A stretch of 64,000 nt of DNA from Chersky-840 sp035532735 (GTDB taxonomy: Bacteria; Actinomycetota; Acidimicrobiia; Acidimicrobiales; UBA8190). This document shows, piece by piece, positions 34,166-43,029 of the stretch. A program made the translations under genes and the position numbers. A model generated the notes under the pieces. That model searched no databases and was not told where the DNA came from. It saw only the letters and a list, made by a program, of their open reading frames with translations. The DNA is taken from NCBI GenBank assembly GCA_035532735.1, contig DATKQM010000030.1:1-64000 (forward strand), given 5' to 3'. How positions within the stretch are numbered: position 1 is the stretch's first letter; each line of letters begins with the position of its first letter.

Positions 34166-35629
34166 TCACTTCGTGGGCGCCGCGAACTGCAGGATCGTCT
34201 TCGGCCGGGTGAAGGCCAACATGCCCTCGGGCCCGAGCTCCAGCCCGTAGCCGGACTGCTTCCATCCGCCGAAGGGGGCCCGATGGTCCATGGCCGCGGT
34301 GCCGTGGTTGTTCACGAACACGGTGCCCGCTTCCAGCCGACCCGCCGCCCTGGCCGCCAGATCATCGTCGGCGGTCCAGATGGACGCGCACAGCCCGTAG
34401 GGCGAGTCATTGGCGCGACGCACGGCGTCGTCGACACTTCGGTAGCCGATCACCGGGACCGCAGGCGCGAATTGCTCCTCACAGACGATCTGGGCATGGT
34501 CAGGCGCACCCTCCACGATGGCGGGAGACACCAGATATCCACCGGCGCCGGCATCCTCCTCGCGGACGCGCGCCGGACGGTGCACACGGGCGCCGAGCGC
34601 CGCCGCCTCCTCCAACATGTCCTCGACCCGCTGGCGGGCCGCGGGGCGGTGGACAGGGCCCATCGTCACCTCGGGAACGAGCCCGTCACCGACGACCTCG
34701 GTCCCGACCCGGGCCACGAGTGCCTCGACCATGCCCTGGACCTTGTCCTCGGGGACATACAGGCGCTTGATGGCCATGCACACCTGCCCCGAGGTGATGA
34801 AGGTCGCCCCGACGAGCTTGTCCGCCAAGGCGTCGTCGATCTCGATGTCGGGCGCCACGATGGCGGCATCGTTGCCGCCGAGCTCGAGCACGACGGGTCG
34901 CACCGCGCTCGATGCCGCTGCCATCACGGCCCGCCCGGTGGGAACGCCGCCAGTGAACGACACCATGTCCACGCCGGGATGCGATACGAGCATCTCGCCC
35001 AGCTCGGGCCCCGGGCCGTTGACTGCGTTCACGACTCCCGGCGGCAAGGCGCCGGCCAGCGCGGCAGCCACGGCCAGCACCGCCCCGGGGCAGGTGGGCG
35101 GGGCCTTCACCACGACGGTGTTGCCGGCCAGAAGAGCGGGAAGGACCTTGTTGCCGAGCACCGATACGGGCCAGTTGAACGGCAACAACGCGGCCACGAC
35201 GCCGTAGGGTTCGTGGACCACGCTGGTCCTGCGACCGCCGCCGGTGAGCGACCGGGTGGCCAGCGCCTCGGCCACGAGCGGCGCGAAGGCGCCCGCCATC
35301 CCTCCCACGGTGCCCGAATCGAACTGGGCCTCCCACAGCACTTTGCCGTGTTCGCGCGTCAACAGGGTCGCCAGATTCTGCGATTCGACAGCGGCACCGG
35401 CTGCCGACGCCGCCTTGGCGACGAGCTCGGCGCGTTCTTCGAATACCATCGCCGACCACGACGCGAATGCGGCCCGGGCCGCGGCCACAGCGCGATCGAG
35501 CTGCGCCGGCGAGGCCGAGGGCGCATCGAACACCACCTCGACGGGACGAACCGGGTTGGTCACGGGATACGTCCCTGCCTCACCCGGCACCACCCCGCCG
35601 TCGATCACCAGCCCGATCGCATCGCCCAC
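34166..35629 (-). CDS. Aldehyde dehydrogenase family protein
   Basis: A 487-residue ALDH. Asn152 in PFNWP, Glu249 in LELGGND and Cys284 in ITSGQVCMA form the active site. GTVFVNNHGTAAMDHRAPFGG matches the C-terminal region. The GTG at 35629 is chosen because GGAGGG lies eight bases upstream; the long in-frame extension before it overlaps the divergent regulator and looks non-coding. It oxidises an aldehyde to an acid with NAD(P). It is divergent from a TetR gene with a palindrome between. Confidence 0.88.
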   Translation of the reverse strand: MGDAIGLVIDGGVVPGEAGTYPVTNPVRPVEVVFDAPSASPAQLDRAVAAARAAFASWSAMVFEERAELVAKAASAAGAAVESQNLATLLTREHGKVLWEAQFDSGTVGGMAGAFAPLVAEALATRSLTGGGRRTSVVHEPYGVVAALLPFNWPVSVLGNKVLPALLAGNTVVVKAPPTCPGAVLAVAAALAGALPPGVVNAVNGPGPELGEMLVSHPGVDMVSFTGGVPTGRAVMAAASSAVRPVVLELGGNDAAIVAPDIEIDDALADKLVGATFITSGQVCMAIKRLYVPEDKVQGMVEALVARVGTEVVGDGLVPEVTMGPVHRPAARQRVEDMLEEAAALGARVHRPARVREEDAGAGGYLVSPAIVEGAPDHAQIVCEEQFAPAVPVIGYRSVDDAVRRANDSPYGLCASIWTADDDLAARAAGRLEAGTVFVNNHGTAAMDHRAPFGGWKQSGYGLELGPEGMLAFTRPKTILQFAAPTK

Positions 35630-35645
35630 CTGTCGCCCTCCTGTT

Positions 35646-35664
35646 CGGAGAATGCCGTTCTCCG
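35646..35664. promoter_or_regulatory. Perfect inverted repeat between ALDH and tetR genes
   Basis: CGGAGAA (35646-35652), a five-base spacer and TTCTCCG (35658-35664) form a perfect 7-bp-arm palindrome in the 58-bp divergent gap. Position and size suit the operator of the adjacent TetR-type regulator. It is unrelated to the CTGAC-N6-GTCAG sites. Confidence 0.6.
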
Positions 35665-35687
35665 GCGGATGATAGTTTCCGATCTCG

Positions 35688-36398
35688 ATGCCGTCAGGGG
35701 CGCGTGACAGAGGGGGCGCCGAACCACTGCGACGCGGAGTCCCGGCCGACGGGGAGACCCTCGATGATCCCGCCGAGGCGAGACGCGCCGAGCTGCGCTC
35801 GTTGCCCGATGTGCGCGCCCGACAGATCGAGGTGACGGCCCGGCTGGTGGAATCGGCGCGAGACCTCGTGTGGGATGCCGGCGGCCCCAGCTTCACCGTC
35901 ACCCAGGTGGTGGCGGCGGCGGGGACGTCGCTCAAGAGCTTCTATCGATGCTTCGCCGGCAAGGACGAGTTGCTGGTGGCCCTCTTCGAGGACGACGCCC
36001 GACGGGGTGCCGAAGCTCTGTCGGCCATGGTCGACGTCGAGGCCGAACCGCTCGAGCGGCTCCGTGTCGTGGTCGTCGGGTTGTTCTGCTTCCTCACCGT
36101 CGAGGGACGCCTTCCCTATGCAGCTGCCCTGGTCCGTGAGCACCTTCGGCTCGCCGAATCCCACCCCGACCAGCTCCGAGGCGTTCTGCACCCCTTCGTC
36201 GACGTCTTCGAAGACGCCGTAACCGCCGCCCAGGTCAGTGGCGCGGTGCGTCCCGGTGACGCGCGACGCGACGCCCGCACGCTGTTCCATCTGGTGCTGT
36301 CGCATCTCCACGCGCTCATCTGCCACCAGATAGAAGAACCTCCGACCGAAGTCGCCGATGAGCTGTGGGCGTTCTGCGCCGCCGCCCTGCGCCCATGA
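35688..36398 (+). CDS. TetR family transcriptional regulator
   Basis: A 236-residue regulator. After about 45 charged residues the HTH reads LVESARDLVWDAGGPSFTVTQ then VVAAAGTSLKSFYRCFAGKDELLVALF. The ligand domain is typical in length. It is divergent from the ALDH gene, and its stop overlaps the ATG of the amidohydrolase at 36395 (ATGA), so it may control both directions through the inverted repeat at 35646. ATG 35688 is used for lack of a better-supported start. Confidence 0.87.
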   Translation: MPSGARDRGGAEPLRRGVPADGETLDDPAEARRAELRSLPDVRARQIEVTARLVESARDLVWDAGGPSFTVTQVVAAAGTSLKSFYRCFAGKDELLVALFEDDARRGAEALSAMVDVEAEPLERLRVVVVGLFCFLTVEGRLPYAAALVREHLRLAESHPDQLRGVLHPFVDVFEDAVTAAQVSGAVRPGDARRDARTLFHLVLSHLHALICHQIEEPPTEVADELWAFCAAALRP

Positions 36399-37663
36399 CC
36401 GGCCCCACCCCGCTCGACCACACCGGCCCCGGCACGGGCGGGGTGCTGCTCCCCGACCCCACGCCCCGGGCGATCCGGGTGCCGATCATCTCCGTCGACG
36501 ACCATCTCATCGAACCGCCCGACATGTTCGAGGGCCGCATGCCTACGCATCTCGCCGAGCGGGCCCCTCGCATCGTCGAACGAGACGACGGTGTCCAGTA
36601 CTGGCTGTACGAGGATCGGACCTACCCCAACGTCGGTCTCAACGCCGTGGCGGGGCGCCGTCGCGATACCTGGAGCATGGACCCGTCGCGTTTCGACGAG
36701 ATGCGGCCCGGTTGCTACGACATCGATGCCCGCATCGTCGACATGGACATCAACGGAGTATGGGCGTCGTTGTGCTTCCCTTCGCTGGTCGCCGGCTTCT
36801 GCGGCTCGGTCTTCTCGCGATCGGAGGACCCCGGGCTCGGCCTGGCGTGTCTGCGCGCCTGGAACGCCTGGCACGCCGAGGTCTGGGCGGGCACGTACCC
36901 CGAACGGATCATCCCGCTCCAGCTCCCCTGGCTCGCCGATGTCGAGATCGCCACCGAAGAGATCCGACGCAATGCGGCGCGGGGATTCAAGGCCGTCAGC
37001 TTCCCGGAGTTCCCGGCCCGACTCGGCGTCCCGTCGATCTTCTCGGGCACCTGGGACCCGTTCTTCGCGGCGTGCGAAGAGACCTCGACCGTCCTGTGCC
37101 TGCACACCGGTGCCTCGGGGTGGGCTCCCTTACCGTCCCCGGACCCGCCGTTCGAGCTCTTCCCGACTCTGTTCCCGGTCAACGCGCTCCTCGCCGCAGC
37201 CGAGTGGCTCTGGTCAGGCGTGCCTCTTCGCTTCCCCGGTTTGGCGGTGGCGATGTCCGAGGGAGGAATCGGTTGGGTGCCGATGCTCCTCGACCGGGCC
37301 GACTATGTCCTCGACCACTCCGCCTCAGGTTCGGAGAGCAACTCTTGGCCATCGGAGCTTCGTCCGAGTGAGGTGTTGCGTCGCAACTTCTGGTTCTGCA
37401 CGATCGACGACCCATCGACCATCGACCTGCGTCACCGGATCGGCGTGGACCACATCATGGTGGAGAGCGACTACCCGCACGCCGACTCCACCTGGCCCGA
37501 TACCCAGCTCGTCCTCGACAAGACCCTGGGGCACCTCCCTGACGACGAGTTGCGGATGATGGCGGCGGGAAACGCGGCGAAGCTGTTCCGCCACCCGATG
37601 CCACCCGCCGACGACTGGCGCCATCCTCACGCGCAGGAGCCAACGCCCGGTCAGGTGTCATGA
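36395..37663 (+). CDS. Amidohydrolase family 2 (COG2159-type) protein
   Basis: A 422-residue TIM-barrel hydrolase. IISVDDHLIEPPDMFEGR (about 31-48) is the metal-site start, GCYDIDARIVDMDINGVWAS follows, and MVESDYPHADSTWPDTQ lies near the end. This D-D-H-x-x-E-P-P subgroup also includes the 47921 protein, which shares FCG and LACxxAWNxW-type segments. Coupled by ATGA to the TetR gene before it and to the next amidohydrolase after it. Confidence 0.86.
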   Translation: MTGPTPLDHTGPGTGGVLLPDPTPRAIRVPIISVDDHLIEPPDMFEGRMPTHLAERAPRIVERDDGVQYWLYEDRTYPNVGLNAVAGRRRDTWSMDPSRFDEMRPGCYDIDARIVDMDINGVWASLCFPSLVAGFCGSVFSRSEDPGLGLACLRAWNAWHAEVWAGTYPERIIPLQLPWLADVEIATEEIRRNAARGFKAVSFPEFPARLGVPSIFSGTWDPFFAACEETSTVLCLHTGASGWAPLPSPDPPFELFPTLFPVNALLAAAEWLWSGVPLRFPGLAVAMSEGGIGWVPMLLDRADYVLDHSASGSESNSWPSELRPSEVLRRNFWFCTIDDPSTIDLRHRIGVDHIMVESDYPHADSTWPDTQLVLDKTLGHLPDDELRMMAAGNAAKLFRHPMPPADDWRHPHAQEPTPGQVS

Positions 37664-38787
37664 CCGTCGAGCGCGACCTCGTCGTCGATGCCGACGGGCA
37701 CGTGGTGGAGCCCCGCCACGCATGGACGACGGTGCCCGAGCCGTATCGGCCCATCGTCAGGCCCGACCCCAACGGGTACGAGCACGTCGTCGTCGACGGG
37801 ATCGAGATCCTGGCCGTGCCGCTCGGCACACTGGCCACCCCGGGGTCGGTCTTCTCTGACCCGAAGTCGTTTCTTCCCATCGAACGAGCCCACCCGGGGG
37901 GCTCGGATCCCTCGGCCCGGCTCCTCGACATGGACAGCGAAGGCATCGACCAGGCGGTGCTCTTCCCCTCGATCGGGCTCTACTTCTGGGCCCTCGACGA
38001 CCCCCGCGCCGCGGTGCCCATCGCGCGTGCCTACAACGACTGGCTGGCCTCGTACTGCGCGGCAGATCCGACCCGCCTGTTCGGAGCGGCCATGATCCCG
38101 ATGCAGGACCCTCAGGCCGCCGCGGCCGAGCTGCGCCGGGCCAGACACGAGCTCGGCTTCGTGGCCGCCTTCGTCCGACCCAACCCGTGTTGTGGACGCT
38201 CCTTGTCCGACCCGGCCAACGAGCCCGTGTGGGACGCCGCCGAGGAGAACACGATGCCCATCGCCGTCCACGAGGGAAGCTCCGTCATCGTCCCGACGCT
38301 CGGTTCCGACCGCCCCTTCAACCCCCTGGTGCTCCACGCCGTGTCACACACATTCGAGGAGATGTTGGCGTGCGCGCAGCTCATCGCCTTCGGTGTGCTC
38401 GAGCGGCATCCGACCCTGCGTGTGGTCTTTCTGGAATCCAGCGGTGGCTGGGTGCCGTTCTGGTTGGAGCGCCTCGACGAACAGGCCGAGAGCTTCGGGG
38501 GCTTCTGCCCCGAGTTGCGTCTCGAGCCGAGCGAATACTTCGCCCGGCAATGTTGGATCAGCTACGAGATCGACGAGCAGACCCTTCCTGCTCTGGCTCC
38601 GTTCATCGGCGAGTCGCGCATCGTCTGGGGCTCGGACTATCCCCATCACGACGCCACGTTCCCAGGTGCGGTGAACACGCTGCGCGCCACCATGGGCCCG
38701 CTCGCCGCGGACGTCCAGGCGAAGATCCTCGGCACCAACGCGTCCGAGCTCTACGGATTACCCCGCCCACGGCGTCTGGCGACTTGA
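37660..38787 (+). CDS. Amidohydrolase family 2 (COG2159-type) protein
   Basis: A 375-residue member. VVDADGHVVEPRHAW lies near the start, AVLFPSIGLYFWALDDPR in the middle and VWGSDYPHHDATFPGAV near the end. It is closer to the 28837 and 30107 proteins than to its immediate upstream neighbour, so the two adjacent genes here come from different subgroups. It overlaps that neighbour by four bases, and the CoA-ligase gene starts three bases after its stop. Confidence 0.86.
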   Translation: MTVERDLVVDADGHVVEPRHAWTTVPEPYRPIVRPDPNGYEHVVVDGIEILAVPLGTLATPGSVFSDPKSFLPIERAHPGGSDPSARLLDMDSEGIDQAVLFPSIGLYFWALDDPRAAVPIARAYNDWLASYCAADPTRLFGAAMIPMQDPQAAAAELRRARHELGFVAAFVRPNPCCGRSLSDPANEPVWDAAEENTMPIAVHEGSSVIVPTLGSDRPFNPLVLHAVSHTFEEMLACAQLIAFGVLERHPTLRVVFLESSGGWVPFWLERLDEQAESFGGFCPELRLEPSEYFARQCWISYEIDEQTLPALAPFIGESRIVWGSDYPHHDATFPGAVNTLRATMGPLAADVQAKILGTNASELYGLPRPRRLAT

Positions 38788-38789
38788 AC

Positions 38790-40409
38790 ATGTTCGACGA
38801 CGTCATACGCGAAGCGGCGGCGCGCTATGGAGACACCCCGCTCTACGTCACCCCTGACGGGAGCGAGCTCTCCTACGCCGCACTCGACCGACTGTCCGAC
38901 GAAGTCGTCGAGGGCCTGCACGCCCGGGGCGTGGGCGCCGGCGATGTCGTCGCCCTCGTCCTTCCCTCGGGACCCGCCTACGCCGTGGTCTACGCCGCGG
39001 CCGCCAAGATGGGCGCGGTGACGGCCGGAGTCAACGACCGACTGTCGCCGCCCGAACGGCGTCACTGTCTGGCCGTGGTCCGACCGCGGCTCGTCGTGAC
39101 CTCGGCGGAGCTCGCACGCGACACCGCCATCGGTGATGTGGCCGAGGTGCAGGACACGATCGAGGTGGACACCGGTGCCGGTGCCGGTGCCGGTGCCGGT
39201 AGCGACCTGCTCTCGATGCTCGTCGAGCTGCGACCGGCACCTCGGAGTGCGACCGGGTCCGCCTACACATCCGGGAGGGACCTCCCCCCGGACCCCGACC
39301 GACCCGTGGCGGTGGTCTTCACGTCGGGAACGACAGGGGAGCCCAAGGGAGCGGTCTTCACGTGGCGCCAGCTCGAGGCGATCGGTGACATCGACGGCGG
39401 CGGGCAGTGGGGCAATGGCGGGCGAGGCCTGTCGTCGACGTCGTTCGCCCATCTCGGGTACATGACGAAGCTGCCCCAAGCCCTGCGCGGAGGCGGGACC
39501 ACGTTCATCATGGGCCGGTGGTCGGCGGGTGACGCCCTCGAGATTGTCGAGCGTCATGGCATCACCGCGCTCGGCGGCATCCCCACCCAGATCGCGCTCA
39601 TGCTGCGTCACGACCGGTTCGACTCCACCGACACGAGCCGCGTGCGCATGATCGCCATGGGGGGTGGGCCCTCGACCGCCGCCCTCGTGCGCGAGGCGCG
39701 GGCGCGCTTCGGTGTCCCCGTGGTGGTGCGATACACCTGCACTGAGGCGGGCGTGGGAGTGGGGACGGCCGCCGACGATCCGCCCGAGGATGCCGAGGAA
39801 AGTGTGGGGCGGGCCCGCAAGGGCGTCGAGCTCACGATCCGCTCCGACGACGACGGAACACTGCCGGCGGGCGAGCTCGGGCATGTTTGCCTGCGTTCGC
39901 CGGCGGTGATGCAGGGCTATTGGCGCGACCCCGACGCCAGCGCGGCGGTGTTCACCCCCGACGGCGCGGTGCGGACCGGGGATATCGGGTACCTCGACGA
40001 GCGGGGCCGACTGCACCTGTCGGGACGGTCAAAGGAGATGTATGTCCGGGGGGGCTACAACGTCTACCCCCTCGAGGTCGAGAACGTGCTCGCCGATCAT
40101 CCCGGCGTCGCCCATGTGGCGGTGATCCCGCGATTCGACCCTGTCATGGGCGAGATCGGTGTGGCCGTGGTGGTACCGCGCCATATCGGTATCGGCGACG
40201 AGCTCACATTGGAGGGGCTGCGCGACCACGGCCGGGGACGTTTGGCGGCGTACAAGCTGCCCGAGGCGCTCGTCCTCACCGAAGAGCTGCCCCGCACGGC
40301 CATGGAGAAAATCGACCGCACCGCGCTCGGGACGCTGGTGGCCTCGGCGCCTGCGGACAGACCGGCTCCTACTCCGGCTCCTACTCCTACACCTCGGCAC
40401 CCGCGATGA
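38790..40409 (+). CDS. AMP-forming acyl-CoA synthetase
   Basis: A 539-residue ligase. The phosphate loop VVFTSGTTGEPKGAV is intact, and TCTEAGVGVG, TGDIGYLDERGRLHLSGRSKEM and the late Lys in TAMEKIDRTAL are present. A Gly-Ala run (GAGAGAGAG) is encoded by perfect ggtgcc hexamers at 39174-39200 and lies in a poorly conserved loop. The C-terminal Pro/Thr tail is also repeat-encoded. It ends the regulator-amidohydrolase-amidohydrolase-ligase operon and overlaps the convergent SDR gene by 23 bases. Confidence 0.87.
   Translation: MFDDVIREAAARYGDTPLYVTPDGSELSYAALDRLSDEVVEGLHARGVGAGDVVALVLPSGPAYAVVYAAAAKMGAVTAGVNDRLSPPERRHCLAVVRPRLVVTSAELARDTAIGDVAEVQDTIEVDTGAGAGAGAGSDLLSMLVELRPAPRSATGSAYTSGRDLPPDPDRPVAVVFTSGTTGEPKGAVFTWRQLEAIGDIDGGGQWGNGGRGLSSTSFAHLGYMTKLPQALRGGGTTFIMGRWSAGDALEIVERHGITALGGIPTQIALMLRHDRFDSTDTSRVRMIAMGGGPSTAALVREARARFGVPVVVRYTCTEAGVGVGTAADDPPEDAEESVGRARKGVELTIRSDDDGTLPAGELGHVCLRSPAVMQGYWRDPDASAAVFTPDGAVRTGDIGYLDERGRLHLSGRSKEMYVRGGYNVYPLEVENVLADHPGVAHVAVIPRFDPVMGEIGVAVVVPRHIGIGDELTLEGLRDHGRGRLAAYKLPEALVLTEELPRTAMEKIDRTALGTLVASAPADRPAPTPAPTPTPRHPR
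39174..39200. repeat. ggtgcc hexamer run inside the CoA-ligase gene
   Basis: Four perfect ggtgcc units plus a partial fifth encode alternating Gly and Ala. Copy number could change without a frameshift because the unit is six bases. Confidence 0.8.
40362..40385. repeat. Perfect 12-bp tandem duplication at convergent gene ends
   Basis: ccggctcctact occurs twice in direct tandem, followed by a partial third copy. It encodes Pro/Thr repeats at the end of the CoA-ligase and lies just downstream of the stop of the convergent SDR gene. Confidence 0.75.
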
Positions 40410-41133
40410 GCATCTCGTCGGGCCCCGCCGGGTCGAGCACCGCGGCCAGGATCGAGTCCGCCATCTCGTCGCACTGGAGCACCTCGTAGCGCAACAGGCC
40501 GTCGGCCACCCACTGCTCGAACGCCTGCCCGGCGACGGTCGGATCCCAGTTGTCGGCGAAGGACGAGGCCGTGTTCCCCACCGCTACGCACAGAACCCGA
40601 AGGAAAGGCTCCTCGGCCCGCAAGGCGCGTGCCAACTCGACCAGGGCCGCCTTGGTGGACCCGTAGACACCGAGCCAGGGCCAGGGCGAGCCCATCGAGA
40701 CGGTCGTCACGACCACCACAGGGTCGGCGGCGGCTCGGAGGTACTCGAGCGCGCCACGCACCACGAGGGCCGCGCCCACGAGGTTCGTCGCCAACATCTC
40801 GTGCCACAAAGACGCCGGCGCGTCGGCCACCCGGACCAGGGGCGAGCCGCCCGACATGTACAACACGACGTCGATCCCGCCCATCCAAGCCGAGGCGTCG
40901 GCGACCAGGCGGGCGCAGTCCTCCTCCGAAGTGACGTCACAGTGCCAGGCCCGGGCCTGCCCACCAGCGGCGTGGATCGCCTCGGCCGCCTCCTCCACGA
41001 GGTGCAGCCGCCGTGCCGCCAACGCCACCCGTGCTCCCGCCGCACCCGCGCCCAGGGCCAGGGAGCGGCCGATGCCCGAGGACGCCCCCACCACGAGCAC
41101 CCGGCGTCCCGCGAGGCTGGTGGGGATGGTCAC
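40387..41133 (-). CDS. Short-chain dehydrogenase/reductase
   Basis: A 248-residue classical SDR. VLVVGASSGIGRSLALG is the nucleotide motif, VVVVTTVSMGSPWPWLGVYGSTKAAL carries Ser, Tyr (VYGSTK) and Lys, and ATNLVGAALVV the structural Asn. NNAG is replaced by YMSGGSP, a departure from the norm. GTG 41133 has AGGAGG seven bases upstream. It is divergent from the DUF35-thiolase genes and shares with them a CTGAC-N6-GTCAG site. Confidence 0.87.
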   Translation of the reverse strand: MTIPTSLAGRRVLVVGASSGIGRSLALGAGAAGARVALAARRLHLVEEAAEAIHAAGGQARAWHCDVTSEEDCARLVADASAWMGGIDVVLYMSGGSPLVRVADAPASLWHEMLATNLVGAALVVRGALEYLRAAADPVVVVTTVSMGSPWPWLGVYGSTKAALVELARALRAEEPFLRVLCVAVGNTASSFADNWDPTVAGQAFEQWVADGLLRYEVLQCDEMADSILAAVLDPAGPDEMLIAGAEV

Positions 41134-41180
41134 CGGCGTTCCTCCTGTTGATCCGTTCGTGCAAAGGTAGCGCCACGACT

Positions 41181-41196
41181 CTGACGACACCGTCAG
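41181..41196. promoter_or_regulatory. CTGAC-N6-GTCAG palindrome between SDR and DUF35 genes
   Basis: CTGACGACACCGTCAG is a perfect site in the divergent gap. On the minus side TACCTT-type and on the plus side TAGCAT (41214-41219) -10-like hexamers flank it, so one bound regulator could block both promoters. Confidence 0.6.
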
Positions 41197-41227
41197 GTTC
41201 ATCCGGCGTGGCGTAGCATCTCGGCCC

Positions 41228-41308
41228 GTGACCCGCCTCGTCCCCACCTCTCGCCGCGCATGCACCACGAGCCGCGCCCACCGGGCACGGCGCGTCCGCC
41301 TGGCATGA
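41228..41308 (+). CDS. Possible leaderless Arg-rich leader ORF (26 residues)
   Basis: A GTG eight bases after TAGCAT opens a 26-codon frame, rich in Arg, that ends in TGA overlapping the ATG of the DUF35 gene at 41305. The promoter-to-GTG spacing matches leaderless genes elsewhere in the window, and the ATGA overlap would couple it to the next gene. No homologue is recognised; chance is a real alternative. Confidence 0.2.
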   Translation: MTRLVPTSRRACTTSRAHRARRVRLA

Positions 41309-41754
41309 GCACTCCCGACGCCGCACGCGGCCCGGCCGTGCGGGTCCTACCCCGCCTCGACGACACCAACCGGTTCTTCTGGACCTCGGGCGAGGACGGG
41401 CACCTCCGGTTCCTGCGGTGCGCCGGGTGTCGTCACTACGTGCATCCCCCGGTGCCTCGCTGCCCCTACTGCCTCGACGGGTCCCTCGTGCCCGAGCCCG
41501 TCAGCGGGACCGGGATCGTGCACTCCTTCACGGTGAACCACCAGCAGTGGATCCCGGGGTCAGACCCGTATGTGATCGGGCTCGTCACCATCGCCGAGCA
41601 GGACGACGTCCGGTTGACGACCAACCTGGTGGACTGTTCGCCCGACGAGGTACGCGTCGGGATGGCGGTGGAGGTCACCTTCGAACAGTCCGAGGACGTC
41701 TGGTTGCCGCTGTTCAGGCCCGCCGATCGCACGCGCAGGGAGCAGTCGGTATGA
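41305..41754 (+). CDS. DUF35 OB-fold/zinc-ribbon acyl-CoA-binding protein
   Basis: A 149-residue partner-type protein. Cys39, Cys42, Cys53 and Cys56 (RCAGCRHYVHPPVPRCPYC) form a rubredoxin-like zinc site. The OB fold follows with VSGTGIVHSFTVNHQQW and IGLVTIAEQDDVRL. In steroid degraders the DUF35 half of ChsH2 binds the thiolase-like aldolase Ltp2; the next gene here is just such a thiolase-like protein and overlaps by ATGA. An ATG at 41260 would add 15 residues. Confidence 0.85.
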   Translation: MSTPDAARGPAVRVLPRLDDTNRFFWTSGEDGHLRFLRCAGCRHYVHPPVPRCPYCLDGSLVPEPVSGTGIVHSFTVNHQQWIPGSDPYVIGLVTIAEQDDVRLTTNLVDCSPDEVRVGMAVEVTFEQSEDVWLPLFRPADRTRREQSV

Positions 41755-42980
41755 GCGCGACTTCTCCCGAGCGGCTCGAGCGACGGTCGATCATCTCAGG
41801 CATCGGTCAGTCCGACGTGGGGCGGCGGCTCGGGCGTGGCGAGCTCGACCTCACCCTCGACGCCTGTCTCGGGGCCATCGCCGATGCCGGGCTCACCCGG
41901 GACGACATCGACGGGCTGGCCACGTTTCCGGGCGCGGGCATCGGCACCAGCGGTTTCGCGGGGCCGTCGACGCCCGAGGTCCAAGACGCCCTGCGGCTCA
42001 GGCTGAACTGGCACGACGGCGGGCTCGAGGGGCCGGGGCAGCTCCGGGCGGTGTTCGCCGCCTGTCTCGCCGTGGCGGCTGGTCTGGCCCGGCATGTGCT
42101 CGTGTACCGGACCGTCACCGAGTCCACCGCCCAGGGAGAGGGCGGGCGCCAGGGGATCGGCGGGGGTGCCGGCGCGGCCGGAGGTGGTCGGGGGATCCCG
42201 CGCTTCCCCGGTGTCATGCAGTGGACACTCCCCTACGGCGCGGTGTCCGCCGCCAACTGGCTGGCGATGATCGCGCAGCGACGGATGTTCGAGTTCGGGC
42301 TCACCCGAGAGCAGTTGGCGTGGATCGCGCTCAACGGCCGGCGCAACGCCCAGCGGAACCCGAAGGCGATCTACCGCGACCCCATGTCGCTTGACGACTA
42401 CCTCGGGGCCCGGATGATCACCACACCGTTGTGCCTCTACGACTGCGACGCGCCCTGCGACGGCTCAACGGCGGTCGTGATCTCACATGTGGACTACGCC
42501 CCCGACACGCCCGCCACGGCGTGCCACGTCAACGCCATCGGCACCGCCTTGCGGGGGCGGCCCAGCTGGGACCAGTTCGACGACATGACCACGTTCTCCG
42601 CTCGCGACGCCGCCGCCAGCATGTGGGAGCGGACCGAGCTGCGCCCATCCGATGTCGACGTGGCCGAGCTCTACGACGGGTTCAGCATCCTCACCATGGT
42701 GTGGCTCGAGGAGCTGGGCCTGTGCGGCAAGGGGGAGAGTGGCCCCTTCATCGACGGAGGCAGGCGGATCGCTCTCGACGGCGCGGTGCCGCTCAACACC
42801 AGCGGTGGACAGCTCTCGGCGGGCCGGTTGCACGGCTTCGGGATGATGCACGAGGCGTGTGTGCAGTTGCGCGGCGAAGGTGGGGAGCGCCAGGTTGGCG
42901 GCTCCCCCGAGGTGGCCGCGGTGGCGGCCGGGGGTGGTCCCATCGCCGGCTGCATGCTGCTCACCCGAGGGACCTCGTAG
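41751..42980 (+). CDS. Thiolase-like protein (Ltp2/SCP-x-type, no nucleophilic Cys)
   Basis: A 409-residue thiolase-fold protein. ADAGLTRDDIDGLATFPG, VAELYDGFSILTMVWLEELG and AVPLNTSGGQLSAGRLHGFG are the landmarks. At the position of the thiolase nucleophile the sequence is GLEGPGQLRAVF, without Cys. In Ltp2-type retro-aldolases the YDxF Tyr is catalytic, as I recall; that Tyr is present here, but the second Tyr of Ltp2 appears to be Arg. Together with the coupled DUF35 protein it is best read as an aldolase-type lyase for a 3-hydroxyacyl-CoA, with a scaffold role as the alternative. Confidence 0.82.
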   Translation: MSATSPERLERRSIISGIGQSDVGRRLGRGELDLTLDACLGAIADAGLTRDDIDGLATFPGAGIGTSGFAGPSTPEVQDALRLRLNWHDGGLEGPGQLRAVFAACLAVAAGLARHVLVYRTVTESTAQGEGGRQGIGGGAGAAGGGRGIPRFPGVMQWTLPYGAVSAANWLAMIAQRRMFEFGLTREQLAWIALNGRRNAQRNPKAIYRDPMSLDDYLGARMITTPLCLYDCDAPCDGSTAVVISHVDYAPDTPATACHVNAIGTALRGRPSWDQFDDMTTFSARDAAASMWERTELRPSDVDVAELYDGFSILTMVWLEELGLCGKGESGPFIDGGRRIALDGAVPLNTSGGQLSAGRLHGFGMMHEACVQLRGEGGERQVGGSPEVAAVAAGGGPIAGCMLLTRGTS

Positions 42981-43029
42981 TCCGGTCCGTGGTCCGTCCG
43001 AGACCCGTCCGAGGTCGGTTCCCCTTTAG

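Noticed and set aside
37646..37668. GGTCA-N7-TGACC palindrome
   Set aside because: It spans the ATGA overlap of two amidohydrolase genes in the middle of an operon, has different arms and spacing from the CTGAC-N6-GTCAG sites, and is probably coding coincidence.
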